From positions 2,031,204-2,095,203 of the forward strand of contig NZ_CP073239.1 in assembly GCF_009670965.2 (NCBI RefSeq): a stretch of 64,000 nt of DNA, in the 5' to 3' direction. Origin of the DNA: Riemerella anatipestifer (GTDB taxonomy: Bacteria > Bacteroidota > Bacteroidia > Flavobacteriales > Weeksellaceae). The notes beneath the pieces were generated by a model, which was not told the origin of the DNA, did no database searches, and saw only the letters and a program-made list of their open reading frames with translations. Shown here piece after piece: positions 39,953 through 49,664 of this stretch. Every line of letters starts with the position of its first letter. Position 1 is the first letter of the stretch. A program made the position numbers and the translations under genes.

Positions 39953-41149
39953 TTATAAACCTATATTAGTGTTTATTTTAAACTTCTTAGTTATATTCTT
40001 AGGAATACCATCTTTGTGAAGTAAAATACCTGTTGTTTTATACAACACATACGGCTTAGTTACATAAAGATAACCTTCATAATCGTTGGTTGTTCCCCAA
40101 GAGTTTTTCACCATATAATACTCTTTACCTGTTTGGTCCTTAGCAATACCTACAATGTGCATACCGTGGTCGTCTGTTGTAGTAAGATTGTTAAGAGCTT
40201 CCTGACGCATTTCTTCCGTAATTTTTTTATCAGGTTTTGGACCTTTAAATAAATCTTTTTTAGTAGCTGCGTTAAGATTATCCAAATCTAAATTTGGTAC
40301 ATAAGCCACTCCATTTTTGTACGAGAAATAAGGTTCAGATACATCTGTTGCCCAGCCTACTGTATGGCCGTTTTTTATAGCATAATCTATAATAGTCGTA
40401 AGGTCTTCCATTGGGACATTCCACATAGTTTCGTGGCTCCAGTTGTCTGGAATAGGCACTACAAATCTCTCATAATAAGCATAATCTTTATATGATGATA
40501 TACCTACATAATCTTCAGGAACAATCCCAACTACCTCTTTAGCAAAGGTTTGAGGCGTGTATTGTTTACCTTTATAAGTAAACTGAGTTGGATACTTACC
40601 TAAATAACTATCCAAAATAGCATCTATATTAGACAACCAGTTAGACGATAATTTCCCTGATGGATTTTTAACATAAGCATCTAGCATTGATTTTATAATT
40701 GCTTGCATTTCAGAGAAATTATTTCTCGTTTGCCCTTCCTTTAAACCTGAATATACTTCTTGTGGAACTGCACCATATTTGCGATACATATTGATAACAT
40801 CGTGTAATTCGCCACCATCTCCCCAAGAAATAGCTCCACCATTAAGTACATAAAGTTTGGCTTTATCGTGATAAGAATTTCTAGCAGTAAATATTTCTGC
40901 TAAATCTACAGGAGCTTTCCCCATTCTTATCATTTCAGATTCTAAGAAAGAGTTTCCTGAGTAGCTCCAACAAGTTCCTGAAGAACCTTGGTCTTTTACA
41001 GCCGTAACACCGTTCTCTTTAATTACCGTAAATTTAAAATCAGGATTTTCGGATTGATTGTTTTTCAAGCTATTCACTAAGCCATCTTGAGCAAACGCAA
41101 AAGTTGCACAAGATACCATTGCTAAAGCTGTTAGTTTCGTTTTTATCAT
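39953..41149 (-). CDS. Exported C1-family cysteine peptidase (bleomycin hydrolase/PepC type)
   Basis: The 398-residue product has a signal peptide (LTALAMVSCATFAFAQ) and the papain-type catalytic residues: Cys in QGSSGTCWSYSGNSFLE, His in DDHGMHIVGIAKD, and Asn in VKNSWGTTNDYEGYLY. The long insert between the Cys and His fits the bleomycin hydrolase/aminopeptidase C branch, but that branch is usually cytoplasmic, while this one is exported. It probably degrades peptides in the periplasm or outside. Single gene with its own terminator. Confidence 0.9.
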   Translation of the reverse strand: MIKTKLTALAMVSCATFAFAQDGLVNSLKNNQSENPDFKFTVIKENGVTAVKDQGSSGTCWSYSGNSFLESEMIRMGKAPVDLAEIFTARNSYHDKAKLYVLNGGAISWGDGGELHDVINMYRKYGAVPQEVYSGLKEGQTRNNFSEMQAIIKSMLDAYVKNPSGKLSSNWLSNIDAILDSYLGKYPTQFTYKGKQYTPQTFAKEVVGIVPEDYVGISSYKDYAYYERFVVPIPDNWSHETMWNVPMEDLTTIIDYAIKNGHTVGWATDVSEPYFSYKNGVAYVPNLDLDNLNAATKKDLFKGPKPDKKITEEMRQEALNNLTTTDDHGMHIVGIAKDQTGKEYYMVKNSWGTTNDYEGYLYVTKPYVLYKTTGILLHKDGIPKNITKKFKINTNIGL

Positions 41150-41173
41150 AATATATAGTATAAAAGGTTAATT

Positions 41174-42025
41174 TTAGTATAAAATTTTTAGTTTTTCAGT
41201 TGAAACCTTTACCGATATGGGTGAAGATATTTCGTGATACTCACCATCTAGATGCCAATCTTTAGCACTCGCCTCAAAAGAGAAACTCTCTTTTTTCAAA
41301 AAGGTTACAAATTGGTCATTTTTCAGTTGTTTTTTAAACATTCTCGTTGCAAATATTGAAGCATACCAAAGTGGAAATTTTTTAACCAAAACTAAATCCA
41401 AAAGTCCATCGTTAGCCAATGCCTTCGGAGCTATGTAAGCGTGATTTCCAAACTGCCTAGTATTTGCAATATTGAACATCAAATATTTGCCATTATATTT
41501 TTTTAGTTCTTCTTCTTTAAAGTTAATCTGAATGGGACGATATTTAAAAAAAGTTTTAATACTCGTTTTAATATAATTGGCAAATCCTCTATTTGTATTT
41601 TCAAATGCTTTGGTAACGGCACCATCAAAACCAATACCTGAAACATTGATGGAAAGCTGACCATTCACTGTAAAAGTATCAACCTCTCTACTTTTAGGAT
41701 TTTTTATTTTATTGATTAAAGAAGTTATATCTTTAGTAAAACCCATTTCGTAAGCAAAACCATTACCCGACCCCGCTGGATAAATTCCTAAAATTTTATC
41801 TGTACCTATCAGTTTTTTAGCAATACTAGAAATAGTTCCATCGCCCCCTACGGCAACAAACATATCAACTTTTGAGAAATTATTTTCTATAAAAGCCTCC
41901 GTCCCTTTTACCGAATCTGAAATATAGTACAATGCCTGAGGAAACTCCTTTTCCATTTTTTCTAGAAAAGATTGATATTTCCCCTTTGCTGAAAAAGGAT
42001 TGATGATAAACGCTAAATTCTGCAT
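41174..42025 (-). CDS. Diacylglycerol/lipid kinase family protein (YegS/BmrU-like)
   Basis: The 283-residue protein has the DAGK catalytic signature VAVGGDGTISSIAKKL near residue 58 and the downstream YPAGSGNGFAYEMG loop near residue 80. The C-terminal beta domain includes the ALANDGLLDLVLVKKFP segment. It is expected to phosphorylate a lipid alcohol at the inner membrane; the substrate is not evident. It follows lipB by 34 bp in the same direction. Confidence 0.9.
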   Translation of the reverse strand: MQNLAFIINPFSAKGKYQSFLEKMEKEFPQALYYISDSVKGTEAFIENNFSKVDMFVAVGGDGTISSIAKKLIGTDKILGIYPAGSGNGFAYEMGFTKDITSLINKIKNPKSREVDTFTVNGQLSINVSGIGFDGAVTKAFENTNRGFANYIKTSIKTFFKYRPIQINFKEEELKKYNGKYLMFNIANTRQFGNHAYIAPKALANDGLLDLVLVKKFPLWYASIFATRMFKKQLKNDQFVTFLKKESFSFEASAKDWHLDGEYHEISSPISVKVSTEKLKILY

Positions 42026-42059
42026 AATCTAACCAATATAACACTTTTACCTTTAGTTT

Positions 42060-42782
42060 CTATATAAATTCTGAACCAAATATTTGTGTAAAGTGTTTTT
42101 TTATTTTTTCCTTTAAATCTACTATTTCTTTATCAGTAAATTTTCGTTCTAGCTCTCGCTCCATAGAGGTTACGGATTTATCTTTTATCCCACACGGAAT
42201 AATATATTCAAAATACCTTAAATCTGTATTTACATTTAGTGCAAAACCATGCATAGTAACCCATTTAGAAGTTTTAACCCCCATGGCACATATCTTTCTA
42301 GCATAAGGTTTACCTACATCTAGCCAAACCCCTGTTTCTCCTTCGGAACGCTCTCCTTTCAAGCCATATTCTGCAATTACTCTTATGATAACTTCCTCTA
42401 AACTACGCATATAAGCGTGTATGTCTGTTTTAAAATTATCCAAATCTAAAATAGGATAACCTACAATCTGTCCAAAGCCATGATAAGTGATATCTCCACC
42501 TCTATTAGTTTTTATAAATGTGGCGTTAATTTCTTTTAACTTATCTGTATTTGCCAACATATTGTTTTCATTACCACTTTTTCCTAAAGTGTATACATGA
42601 GGGTGTTCCACAAATAAAAAATAATTTGGCGTTAATTCCTGTACCCCATCTACCCTATCTCTATTTTTGAGTTTTAGTTCTATAATTTCTTTCATGAGAT
42701 TTTCTTGATACTCAAACGCATCAGGATAATCCATCAAACCTAAATCTCTAAACTTTAGCTGTTTATTATATTTTTTATCCAT
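42060..42782 (-). CDS. lipB: Octanoyltransferase LipB
   Basis: The 240-residue enzyme moves octanoyl from acyl carrier protein to lipoyl-dependent proteins such as the glycine cleavage H protein. Seen: FVEHPHVYTLGKSG, the RGGDITYHGFGQIVGYPILDL segment with the conserved RGG and HGPGQ-like site, the catalytic Lys in RKICAMGVKTSKWVTMHGFALNV, and the catalytic Cys in IIPCGI. It is probably cotranscribed with the lipid kinase gene downstream. Confidence 0.94.
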   Translation of the reverse strand: MDKKYNKQLKFRDLGLMDYPDAFEYQENLMKEIIELKLKNRDRVDGVQELTPNYFLFVEHPHVYTLGKSGNENNMLANTDKLKEINATFIKTNRGGDITYHGFGQIVGYPILDLDNFKTDIHAYMRSLEEVIIRVIAEYGLKGERSEGETGVWLDVGKPYARKICAMGVKTSKWVTMHGFALNVNTDLRYFEYIIPCGIKDKSVTSMERELERKFTDKEIVDLKEKIKKHFTQIFGSEFI

Positions 42783-42814
42783 GAATTCTTTTTATAAACT
42801 AAATTAAAAAATAA

Positions 42815-42845
42815 AAGAAGACCTCTTTTACAGTAGGGTCTTCTT
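42815..42845 (-). terminator. Terminator of the cytochrome c gene
   Basis: AAGAAGACC / GGTCTTCTT hairpin with AT-rich flanks in the gap before lipB. Confidence 0.65.
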
Positions 42846-42865
42846 ATTTATAATTAAAGTACTAT

Positions 42866-43246
42866 CTATTTTTTAAGACTCATGATGAATTCTACCATTT
42901 TATCCGACTCTTCTTTAGATAGTTGAGGATGTGGTTGCATCGGTATTTCGCCCCAATTACCACTACCGCCCTCAATAATATTTTTCGATAGTGTTCCTAA
43001 ATCTTCTTGAGTATATCTATCTGCAATCTCTTTAAAAGAAGGACCTGCCATTTTCTTATCAATACTATGACAACTCAAACAGTCTGACCCCTTTATTAAC
43101 TGATATCCTTGATGCTCTAGGTTAGGCTCTACAGCACTTTCTGATACCACTCGTGGCTTCTCCTCCACTGTCTCTACTTGAGAGGTTTCTTTCTGAGTAC
43201 AAGAAAATAGAACCAAAGTTAATATTCCGAAATAAGTATACTTCAT
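42866..43246 (-). CDS. c-type cytochrome, lipoprotein
   Basis: The 126-residue product has a lipoprotein signal (LVLFSC, Cys16), a Glu/Val-rich linker, and one class I cytochrome c domain with haem motif CLSCH near residues 77-81 and the likely axial Met in EIPMQPHP. It should be an envelope electron carrier. A 66-residue lipoprotein gene precedes it by 5 bp. Confidence 0.9.
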   Translation of the reverse strand: MKYTYFGILTLVLFSCTQKETSQVETVEEKPRVVSESAVEPNLEHQGYQLIKGSDCLSCHSIDKKMAGPSFKEIADRYTQEDLGTLSKNIIEGGSGNWGEIPMQPHPQLSKEESDKMVEFIMSLKK

Positions 43247-43251
43247 ACGGT

Positions 43252-43452
43252 TTATTTTGTAGCTGTAGAATCAGTTGCAGGAGTTGTTGTTCCAGCAGCA
43301 GGTGTACTTACTGTAGTCTTAGTAGTATCAACAGCTACAGCAACCTCAGGCTCTGGAAGCATAATATTACTCTCTGCATTTACATTTTCCTTTTTAGAAC
43401 ACGCTACTGAAGTTAAACCTAAAACTAAGGCTATCACAAATATTTTTTTCAT
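43252..43452 (-). CDS. Small lipoprotein, 66 residues
   Basis: A signal peptide with lipobox (LGLTSVAC, then SKKENVNA) is followed by a low-complexity Val/Ala/Thr/Pro tail (about residues 35-66). There is no folded domain; it may be a tethered linker protein. It forms an operon with the cytochrome gene (5-bp gap). Confidence 0.75.
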   Translation of the reverse strand: MKKIFVIALVLGLTSVACSKKENVNAESNIMLPEPEVAVAVDTTKTTVSTPAAGTTTPATDSTATK

Positions 43453-43568
43453 AAGGTTAAATATTATTTACATTATTTCTACAAAAGTAATAATTTTTGA
43501 TAAATATTAAATCTCAGCTACATTAAATTAAACTCATTCTAAATTTATACCCAATAGAAAATCTATTG

Positions 43569-43595
43569 TTTTAATGCTTACCTTTGTCGCAAGAT
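43569..43595 (+). promoter_or_regulatory. -7 promoter region of the efflux operon
   Basis: TACCTTTG (about 43579-43586) fits the -7 consensus 9 bp before the ATG at 43596; the nominal TTG start is part of this box and is therefore not used. Confidence 0.5.
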
Positions 43596-43985
43596 ATGTT
43601 CAGAAAGTTTATTATATACGGTTTTATCACATGCTATCTCATTTCGTTTTCAGAGGTGAGAGAGGTTTTGAAATTGCCTGTATTGATAGAACATTTTATA
43701 GAACATAGAAGCAGTAATCCAGAAATGTCTTTTGGACAATTTATTACACTCCACTACCTCAGTGGAGATGTACACGATGACGATTATAACGAGGATATGA
43801 AACTTCCGTTTAAATCTCAAAATCAAACTATTGCGGTTATGCTATTAGCCATACCCCCTGCCAGTTTTGATTTTAATATAAAATCGTCAAAAATACACAA
43901 AGAAAAATCACAAAATTTTGGCTACTCCGAAGGTTTTACTATGGGAAGTAGTGTTTCTGTATTTCGCCCTCCTAGGTCTATTTAG
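43596..43985 (+). CDS. Hypothetical protein at the head of the RND efflux operon, 129 residues
   Basis: The N-terminal segment MFRKFIIYGFITCYLISFSEV is a signal peptide or membrane anchor. The rest includes FGQFITLHYLSGDVHDDDYNEDMKLPFKS, rich in His and Asp, which could bind metal. A small protein of this kind is often seen directly in front of CzcA-type genes in Bacteroidota. The role may be metal sensing or chaperoning; this is inference. Confidence 0.7.
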   Translation: MFRKFIIYGFITCYLISFSEVREVLKLPVLIEHFIEHRSSNPEMSFGQFITLHYLSGDVHDDDYNEDMKLPFKSQNQTIAVMLLAIPPASFDFNIKSSKIHKEKSQNFGYSEGFTMGSSVSVFRPPRSI

Positions 43986-44089
43986 TTTTATACTTAAACC
44001 CTTTATTTTTTCTTTATTAAAGGTGTTCGTTTGGTTAAATTGCTTTTAACCAATTACTTTATTTATAAATTAATAACTCTTAAAAGAAT

Positions 44090-47000
44090 ATGCTAAATAA
44101 AATTATAGCGTTTTCTATCAAAAATAAACTAATAATTGGTCTATTTACTTTAGCACTTATTATCTACGGTATTTTTGAGGTTAGAAAACTCCCCATAGAT
44201 GCTGTACCTGATATTACTGATAATCAGGTTCAAATCATCACTGTATCTCCTAGCTTAGGAGCTCCTGACGTGGAAAGATTCATCACTTTCCCATTAGAAC
44301 AGGCCAATAATAACATACAAGGAATTAAACAAATCCGAAGTTTTTCTCGCTTTGGTTTATCTGTAATTACCATTGTTTTTAAAGATGATGTAGATATACA
44401 CTTAGCTCGTCAACAAGTATCAGAAAGGTTACAACAGGTATCCAAAGATATTCCAGCCGAATTAGGCGTTCCTACAATGGCACCCATTACCACTGGGTTA
44501 GGTGAAATTTACCAATATGTGGTTCGCCCTAAAAAAGGCTACGAGCACCGTTATGATGCAATGAAGCTTCGTACCATACAAGATTGGGTGGTAAGAAGAC
44601 AACTCCTTGGAATAGAAGGTGTAGCCGATGTTGCGAGTTTCGGTGGTTATCTTAAACAATATGAAATAGCCGTTAATCCTTCTCAGCTAAAGGCGATGGG
44701 CGTTACAATGCAAGAGGTTTTTAACGCTTTACAAAGTAACAACCAAAATACAGGTGGAGCTTACATAGAAAAAGGTCCTACAGTATTATTTATCCGCACA
44801 GAAGGTTTGGTAGGTAAAATTGAAGATATAGAAAATACCGTAGTAAAAACACTCCCTGATGGAACCCCTATCTTAGTAAAAAATATAGGCAAGGTAGATT
44901 ATGGAAGTGCCACTAGATATGGTGCTATGACCTACAATGGTAAAGGCGAAGTAGCTGGTGCAGTGGTAATGATGATGAAGGGAGCTAACTCTAACCAAGT
45001 TATCAAAAATGTAAAAGAACGCATTGATGAAATCCAAAAAACACTACCAGAAGGTGTAAAGATAGAGCCTTTCTTAGACCGTACAAAAATGGTAAACAAC
45101 GCCATAGGAACGGTACAAAAGAACCTTATGGAAGGAGCTTTAATTGTAATCTTTGTATTGGTTTTATTCTTAGGAAATTTCCGTGCAGGATTTTTGGTAG
45201 CTTCAGTTATACCTCTTTCTATGTTATTCGCTATTATAATGATGAATATTTTTGGCGTAAGTGGTAACTTAATGAGTTTGGGGGCATTGGATTTTGGTTT
45301 AATTGTAGATGGAGCGGTAATTATTGTGGAGGCTGTATTGCATAAACTCCACGAGCTAAAGAAATCTGATAAGTCTGAACTTTCTCAACAAGAGATGAAT
45401 GATGAAGTAGAATCTTCTGCTGGAAAAATGATGAATTCCGCTGTTTTCGGACAAATCATCATCTTAATAGTTTATTTACCAATACTTACACTACAAGGGA
45501 TTGAAGGTAAAATGTTTAAACCTATGGCACAGACGGTAGCGTTTGCACTTTTAGGGGCGTTTATTCTATCCTTAACTTATGTACCTATGATGAGTAGTTT
45601 GGTATTAAGTAAAAAAATAAACTTTAAAAAGAATTTCTCAGACAAGATGATGGAGAAAGTAGAAGCTTTCTACGAGAAAACTTTAGCCAAAATACTCAAT
45701 CGATCAAAAGTAGTCGTTATTGCTATTTTGGCATTGTTTGTATTCTCGGTATTTATTCTTACGCGTTTGGGTGGAGAGTTTATCCCAAGTCTTCCAGAAG
45801 GAGATTTTGCGGTAGATACTAGAGTGCTTACAGGGAGTAATCTTAAAACATCTACGGATGCTGTACAAAAGTCATCTCAAATTTTATTAAAAAAATTCCC
45901 TGAGATAGAGAAAATTGTAGGTAAAACAGGTAGTAGCGAAATCCCTACCGACCCAATGCCTATTGATGCGAGTGATATGATGGTAATTCTAAAACCTCGT
46001 GAAGAATGGACTTCTGCTAAAACCTATGAAGAATTATCAGAAAAAATGTCTGCCGAGCTTAAAAAGAATATGTTAGGTGTAACCTATTCTTTCCAATATC
46101 CTGTTAATATGCGTTTTAACGAGCTTATGACGGGAGCTAGACAAGATGTGGTTTGTAAAATATTTGGTGAAAATTTAGATACTTTAAAGGTTTATTCTGA
46201 AAAATTAGGAGAAATATCTAAAAGTATTAGAGGAGCTCAAAATATCTATGTAGAGCCTATTTCTGGTATTCCACAGATTGTGATTTCATACAATAGAGCT
46301 AAGATAGCACAGTATGGCGTGAATATCAGCGAAATCAACCGTATTGTAAATACCGCATTTGCTGGACAGTCCACAGGCTCCGTTTATGAAGGTGAAAAGA
46401 GATTTGACCTTGTGGTAAGACTTAGTGGAGAGCAAAGAAAGAATATAGATGATGTTAGAAACCTACTGATAAGCACTCCTACAGGTACTGAAATCCCATT
46501 AAGCTCCATTGCTGATGTAGAATTAAAGGAAAGTGTTAACCAAATTCAAAGAGAGAACGCTCAACGAAGAATTATTGTAGGCTTTAATGTTAGAAACCGA
46601 GACATACAAACTACGGTAGCAGACTTGCAAACTCAAGTAGAACAAAAACTAAAATTGCCACCAGGCTACTTCATTAAATATGGAGGTACTTTTGAAAATC
46701 TTCAACAAGCTAAAGCAAGGCTATCAATAGCTGTTCCTGCAAGTTTACTTATGATTTTCTTAATGCTTTATTTTGCGTTTCGTTCTATCAAATATGGTAT
46801 GCTTATTTTCACGGCAATTCCGTTATCTGCTATTGGGGGAATTTTGGCTCTTTGGCTTAGAGGAATGAATTTCAGTATCTCAGCTGGTGTAGGGTTTATT
46901 GCTTTATTTGGTGTAGCGGTACTGAATGGTATTGTACTCATCGCCGAATTTAACAGACAAAAAGCTCTACAAACCTCTTTAAAAGATGCCGTGAGAGCTG

Positions 47001-47230
47001 GTGGTAAAAACAGACTTCGCCCTGTACTAATGACTGCTTTCGTGGCTTCGTTAGGATTCTTACCTATGGCAACAAGTACAGGAGAAGGTGCCGAAGTACA
47101 ACGTCCGTTAGCAACAGTAGTTATTGGTGGGCTTTTATTAGCTACATTTTTAACGCTTTATCTTCTACCAATTCTTTACATTTGGTTTGAAAGTAAAAAA
47201 GGATTAAAAATTAAAAAGGCCAAAGCCTAA
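44090..47230 (+). CDS. Heavy-metal efflux RND transporter, CzcA/CusA type
   Basis: The 1046-residue inner-membrane pump has twelve transmembrane helices and two large periplasmic loops. The helix 4 motif DFGLIVDGAVIIVEAV keeps the Asp-Asp-Glu pattern of the CzcA (divalent cation) branch. Other family segments include PIDAVPDITDNQVQI near residue 34 and the C-terminal FIALFGVAVLNGIVLIAEFN. It would export metal ions with the TolC and adaptor proteins encoded just downstream (35 and 5 bp gaps). Confidence 0.93.
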   Translation: MLNKIIAFSIKNKLIIGLFTLALIIYGIFEVRKLPIDAVPDITDNQVQIITVSPSLGAPDVERFITFPLEQANNNIQGIKQIRSFSRFGLSVITIVFKDDVDIHLARQQVSERLQQVSKDIPAELGVPTMAPITTGLGEIYQYVVRPKKGYEHRYDAMKLRTIQDWVVRRQLLGIEGVADVASFGGYLKQYEIAVNPSQLKAMGVTMQEVFNALQSNNQNTGGAYIEKGPTVLFIRTEGLVGKIEDIENTVVKTLPDGTPILVKNIGKVDYGSATRYGAMTYNGKGEVAGAVVMMMKGANSNQVIKNVKERIDEIQKTLPEGVKIEPFLDRTKMVNNAIGTVQKNLMEGALIVIFVLVLFLGNFRAGFLVASVIPLSMLFAIIMMNIFGVSGNLMSLGALDFGLIVDGAVIIVEAVLHKLHELKKSDKSELSQQEMNDEVESSAGKMMNSAVFGQIIILIVYLPILTLQGIEGKMFKPMAQTVAFALLGAFILSLTYVPMMSSLVLSKKINFKKNFSDKMMEKVEAFYEKTLAKILNRSKVVVIAILALFVFSVFILTRLGGEFIPSLPEGDFAVDTRVLTGSNLKTSTDAVQKSSQILLKKFPEIEKIVGKTGSSEIPTDPMPIDASDMMVILKPREEWTSAKTYEELSEKMSAELKKNMLGVTYSFQYPVNMRFNELMTGARQDVVCKIFGENLDTLKVYSEKLGEISKSIRGAQNIYVEPISGIPQIVISYNRAKIAQYGVNISEINRIVNTAFAGQSTGSVYEGEKRFDLVVRLSGEQRKNIDDVRNLLISTPTGTEIPLSSIADVELKESVNQIQRENAQRRIIVGFNVRNRDIQTTVADLQTQVEQKLKLPPGYFIKYGGTFENLQQAKARLSIAVPASLLMIFLMLYFAFRSIKYGMLIFTAIPLSAIGGILALWLRGMNFSISAGVGFIALFGVAVLNGIVLIAEFNRQKALQTSLKDAVRAGGKNRLRPVLMTAFVASLGFLPMATSTGEGAEVQRPLATVVIGGLLLATFLTLYLLPILYIWFESKKGLKIKKAKA

Positions 47231-47265
47231 CCCAACTGTATTAATTTTTTAATAAACAGAAAACA

Positions 47266-48501
47266 ATGAAACTAAATATAAAATTCGTGTTGTTATCTTC
47301 TGTGTTTTTTGGTGGTATTGCCAATGCACAAGTTAAGATTAGCTTAGACGAAGCTTACCAAAAAGCTTTAGAGCACAACTTGACTCTCAAAAATGCAGAG
47401 TTAAGATCCAAATATCAAGAAAAGATAAAGAAGTCTTTTTTAACGATAGACCCTTTGAATGTATCAGGAGAATATGGACAAATCAACTCATCGTATAAGG
47501 ATAATAGATTTTCCGTCTCTCAAGGATTTAGACTTCCTAGTGTTTATCAGAAACAAAAACAACTTCTACTAGAAGAATGGAAAACTAGCGTAATGCTTTC
47601 TTCATTAGAAAAGTGGCAGTTAAAAAGAGAAATAAGCCTAATCTATAACCAGTTGTGCTATTTAGATGAAAAAGAAGCTCTACTAAAAAAGATAGAGCAG
47701 ATTTATCAGCAGTATTTTAGCAGAGCTAATCTAAGATTACAGAAAGGAGAATCTAATATTTTAGAAAAAACCACAGCGGAAAACTTTAAGGCACAAGCGG
47801 AAATACAAGTAAACAACATAAAAAGAGATAGAGAAATAGCTCAAAAACAGCTAAGTTTTCTAATCAATGATGGGCAAGTATATACTAATGATTCTCAAGC
47901 TCTGTCTATGATGAGTATTGCCAACTTATCAGAAGAACCCCAATTACAAAACAATAGAGTTTTGGAAATTATGAACCAACAAAAAAATGTGGAAATGGCT
48001 AGACTTGCTACGGAGAAGTCTAAACTCCTTCCCTCTTTCAATATTGGTTACAATACTATGACTATGTATGGTATGGGTGCTGATAACTTGCTTTATGACC
48101 ACTCCACTCGCTTCCACTCGGTGGTAGTTGGGGTGTCTATTCCTATTTTTAATTCGGCTCAAAAATCTATTATTTCTGGACAAAAAATCAATCAGGAAAT
48201 AGCAGAAAACCAATGGAAACTAGGTCTTAACAATCTAAAAAGACAGTATGTAGAACTAAGTAATGCTTACAATAAGTTAAAAGACGAAATTAACTACTAC
48301 CAATCCAAAGGTTTAGAAAACTCTGAAACCATTATTAAAACAGCTAATCGCCAATTATATGAAGGGCAGATTAACTACCTAGAGTGGAGCTTGTTAATGA
48401 ACCAAGCATTAGATATACAAAATATGTATATAGATAAGTTAAAGGAAATTAATGATAGAGCTATAGAAATCAATGCCTTATTAGATAACTCTCAATATTA
48501 A
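47266..48501 (+). CDS. TolC-family outer-membrane efflux protein
   Basis: The 411-residue product has a signal peptide (FVLLSSVFFGGIANAQ) and two long helical hairpin repeats characteristic of the TolC/CzcC family (ALEHNLTLKNAELRSKYQEK near residue 30, and ANRQLYEGQINYLEWSLLMNQALDIQ near residue 365). It forms the outer-membrane channel of the RND pump. Confidence 0.9.
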   Translation: MKLNIKFVLLSSVFFGGIANAQVKISLDEAYQKALEHNLTLKNAELRSKYQEKIKKSFLTIDPLNVSGEYGQINSSYKDNRFSVSQGFRLPSVYQKQKQLLLEEWKTSVMLSSLEKWQLKREISLIYNQLCYLDEKEALLKKIEQIYQQYFSRANLRLQKGESNILEKTTAENFKAQAEIQVNNIKRDREIAQKQLSFLINDGQVYTNDSQALSMMSIANLSEEPQLQNNRVLEIMNQQKNVEMARLATEKSKLLPSFNIGYNTMTMYGMGADNLLYDHSTRFHSVVVGVSIPIFNSAQKSIISGQKINQEIAENQWKLGLNNLKRQYVELSNAYNKLKDEINYYQSKGLENSETIIKTANRQLYEGQINYLEWSLLMNQALDIQNMYIDKLKEINDRAIEINALLDNSQY

Positions 48502-48506
48502 ATCTC

Positions 48507-49643
48507 ATGAAAAAAATTATAATAATACTTAGCATAGGGAGCATCGTTTTATCTTGCTCTAAAAAAGAAAACACTACGGAAGAACCTGCATTTGAAGTTT
48601 CTGCCAATCAGAACGAAATTACCCTTACCGATGCACAGATGAAAAGCGTTGGAATACAAACCACTTTATTATCAGAACAGGAAATTTCTTCTAAAATTAC
48701 CCTTAATGGTAATATAGATGTTCCGCCACAAGGTATGGCTAGCGTATCTTCACCTAGTGGAGGTTATGTAAAGTCTGCGAAGTTTATGCCTGGGAATTTT
48801 GTAAATAAAGGTGATGTTTTGGCGATATTAGAAGACCCTAATTTAGTTCAGCTTCAGCAGGATTATTTATTAGCAAAGTCTAATTTTGGATATGCAGAGA
48901 AAGACTATCAGCGTCAAAAAGACCTTAACCAAAGCCAAGCAAGTAGCGATAAAGCAATGCAAATGGCTCACACAGAAGCTAAAAATCAAAATATTTCTAT
49001 CAACGCTTTAGCAGAAAGACTTAGAATTTTAGGGGTAAATCCTGATAAAATCACACCTCAATCTATCCAAAGAAGTGTAGCATTAAGAGCCCCAATATCA
49101 GGATATATCACAAGGGTAAATGTAAATATAGGACAATATGTTTCCCCTATAGATAAGCTATTTGAAATAGTAAACACTCAGGATACTCACCTGATATTAA
49201 AGGCTTTTGAGAAGGATTTATCGCACCTTAAAATAGGTCAGAAAGTGTATGCATACGCCAATCAAAACCCAGATAAAAAATACACTGCCTCTATTATTTT
49301 AATTGGTAAAAATTTTGATTCGGATAGAAGCGTTCCTGTACATTGCCATTTTGTTGGTGGACAGCCAGATTTGGTTCCAGGTTCTTTCATGAATGCTGAT
49401 GTAGAAGCTAATGCTCAAAACAGTTTATCTGTGCCAGATGATGCCGTGCTTACTTGGGAAGGTAAGCAGTATATCTTTGAAGAAATAAAGCCAAAGACAT
49501 TTAGAATGGTACCTGTTACTATAGGAAATTCAGAAAATGGTTATACCGAAATTTCAGGAGATTTAACCAAACTTATGAATAAAAAATTTGTTACTAAAGG
49601 AGCTTATAACCTCCTTATGGGACTTAAAAATGTAGAAGAATAA
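48507..49643 (+). CDS. RND periplasmic adaptor (membrane fusion protein, CzcB/CusB type)
   Basis: The 378-residue lipoprotein (signal ending VLSC, Cys17) has the adaptor layout: a biotinyl-lipoyl half (SPSGGYVKSAKFMPGNFVNKGDVLAILEDPNL, near 75-110), an alpha hairpin, the second lipoyl half (LRAPISGYITRVNVNIGQYV), and beta-barrel domains (HLILKAFEKDLSHLKIGQKV). It joins pump and channel. The gene starts 5 bp after the TolC-type gene. Confidence 0.92.
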   Translation: MKKIIIILSIGSIVLSCSKKENTTEEPAFEVSANQNEITLTDAQMKSVGIQTTLLSEQEISSKITLNGNIDVPPQGMASVSSPSGGYVKSAKFMPGNFVNKGDVLAILEDPNLVQLQQDYLLAKSNFGYAEKDYQRQKDLNQSQASSDKAMQMAHTEAKNQNISINALAERLRILGVNPDKITPQSIQRSVALRAPISGYITRVNVNIGQYVSPIDKLFEIVNTQDTHLILKAFEKDLSHLKIGQKVYAYANQNPDKKYTASIILIGKNFDSDRSVPVHCHFVGGQPDLVPGSFMNADVEANAQNSLSVPDDAVLTWEGKQYIFEEIKPKTFRMVPVTIGNSENGYTEISGDLTKLMNKKFVTKGAYNLLMGLKNVEE

Positions 49644-49664
49644 AAAAGAATAGTAGGAAAATAA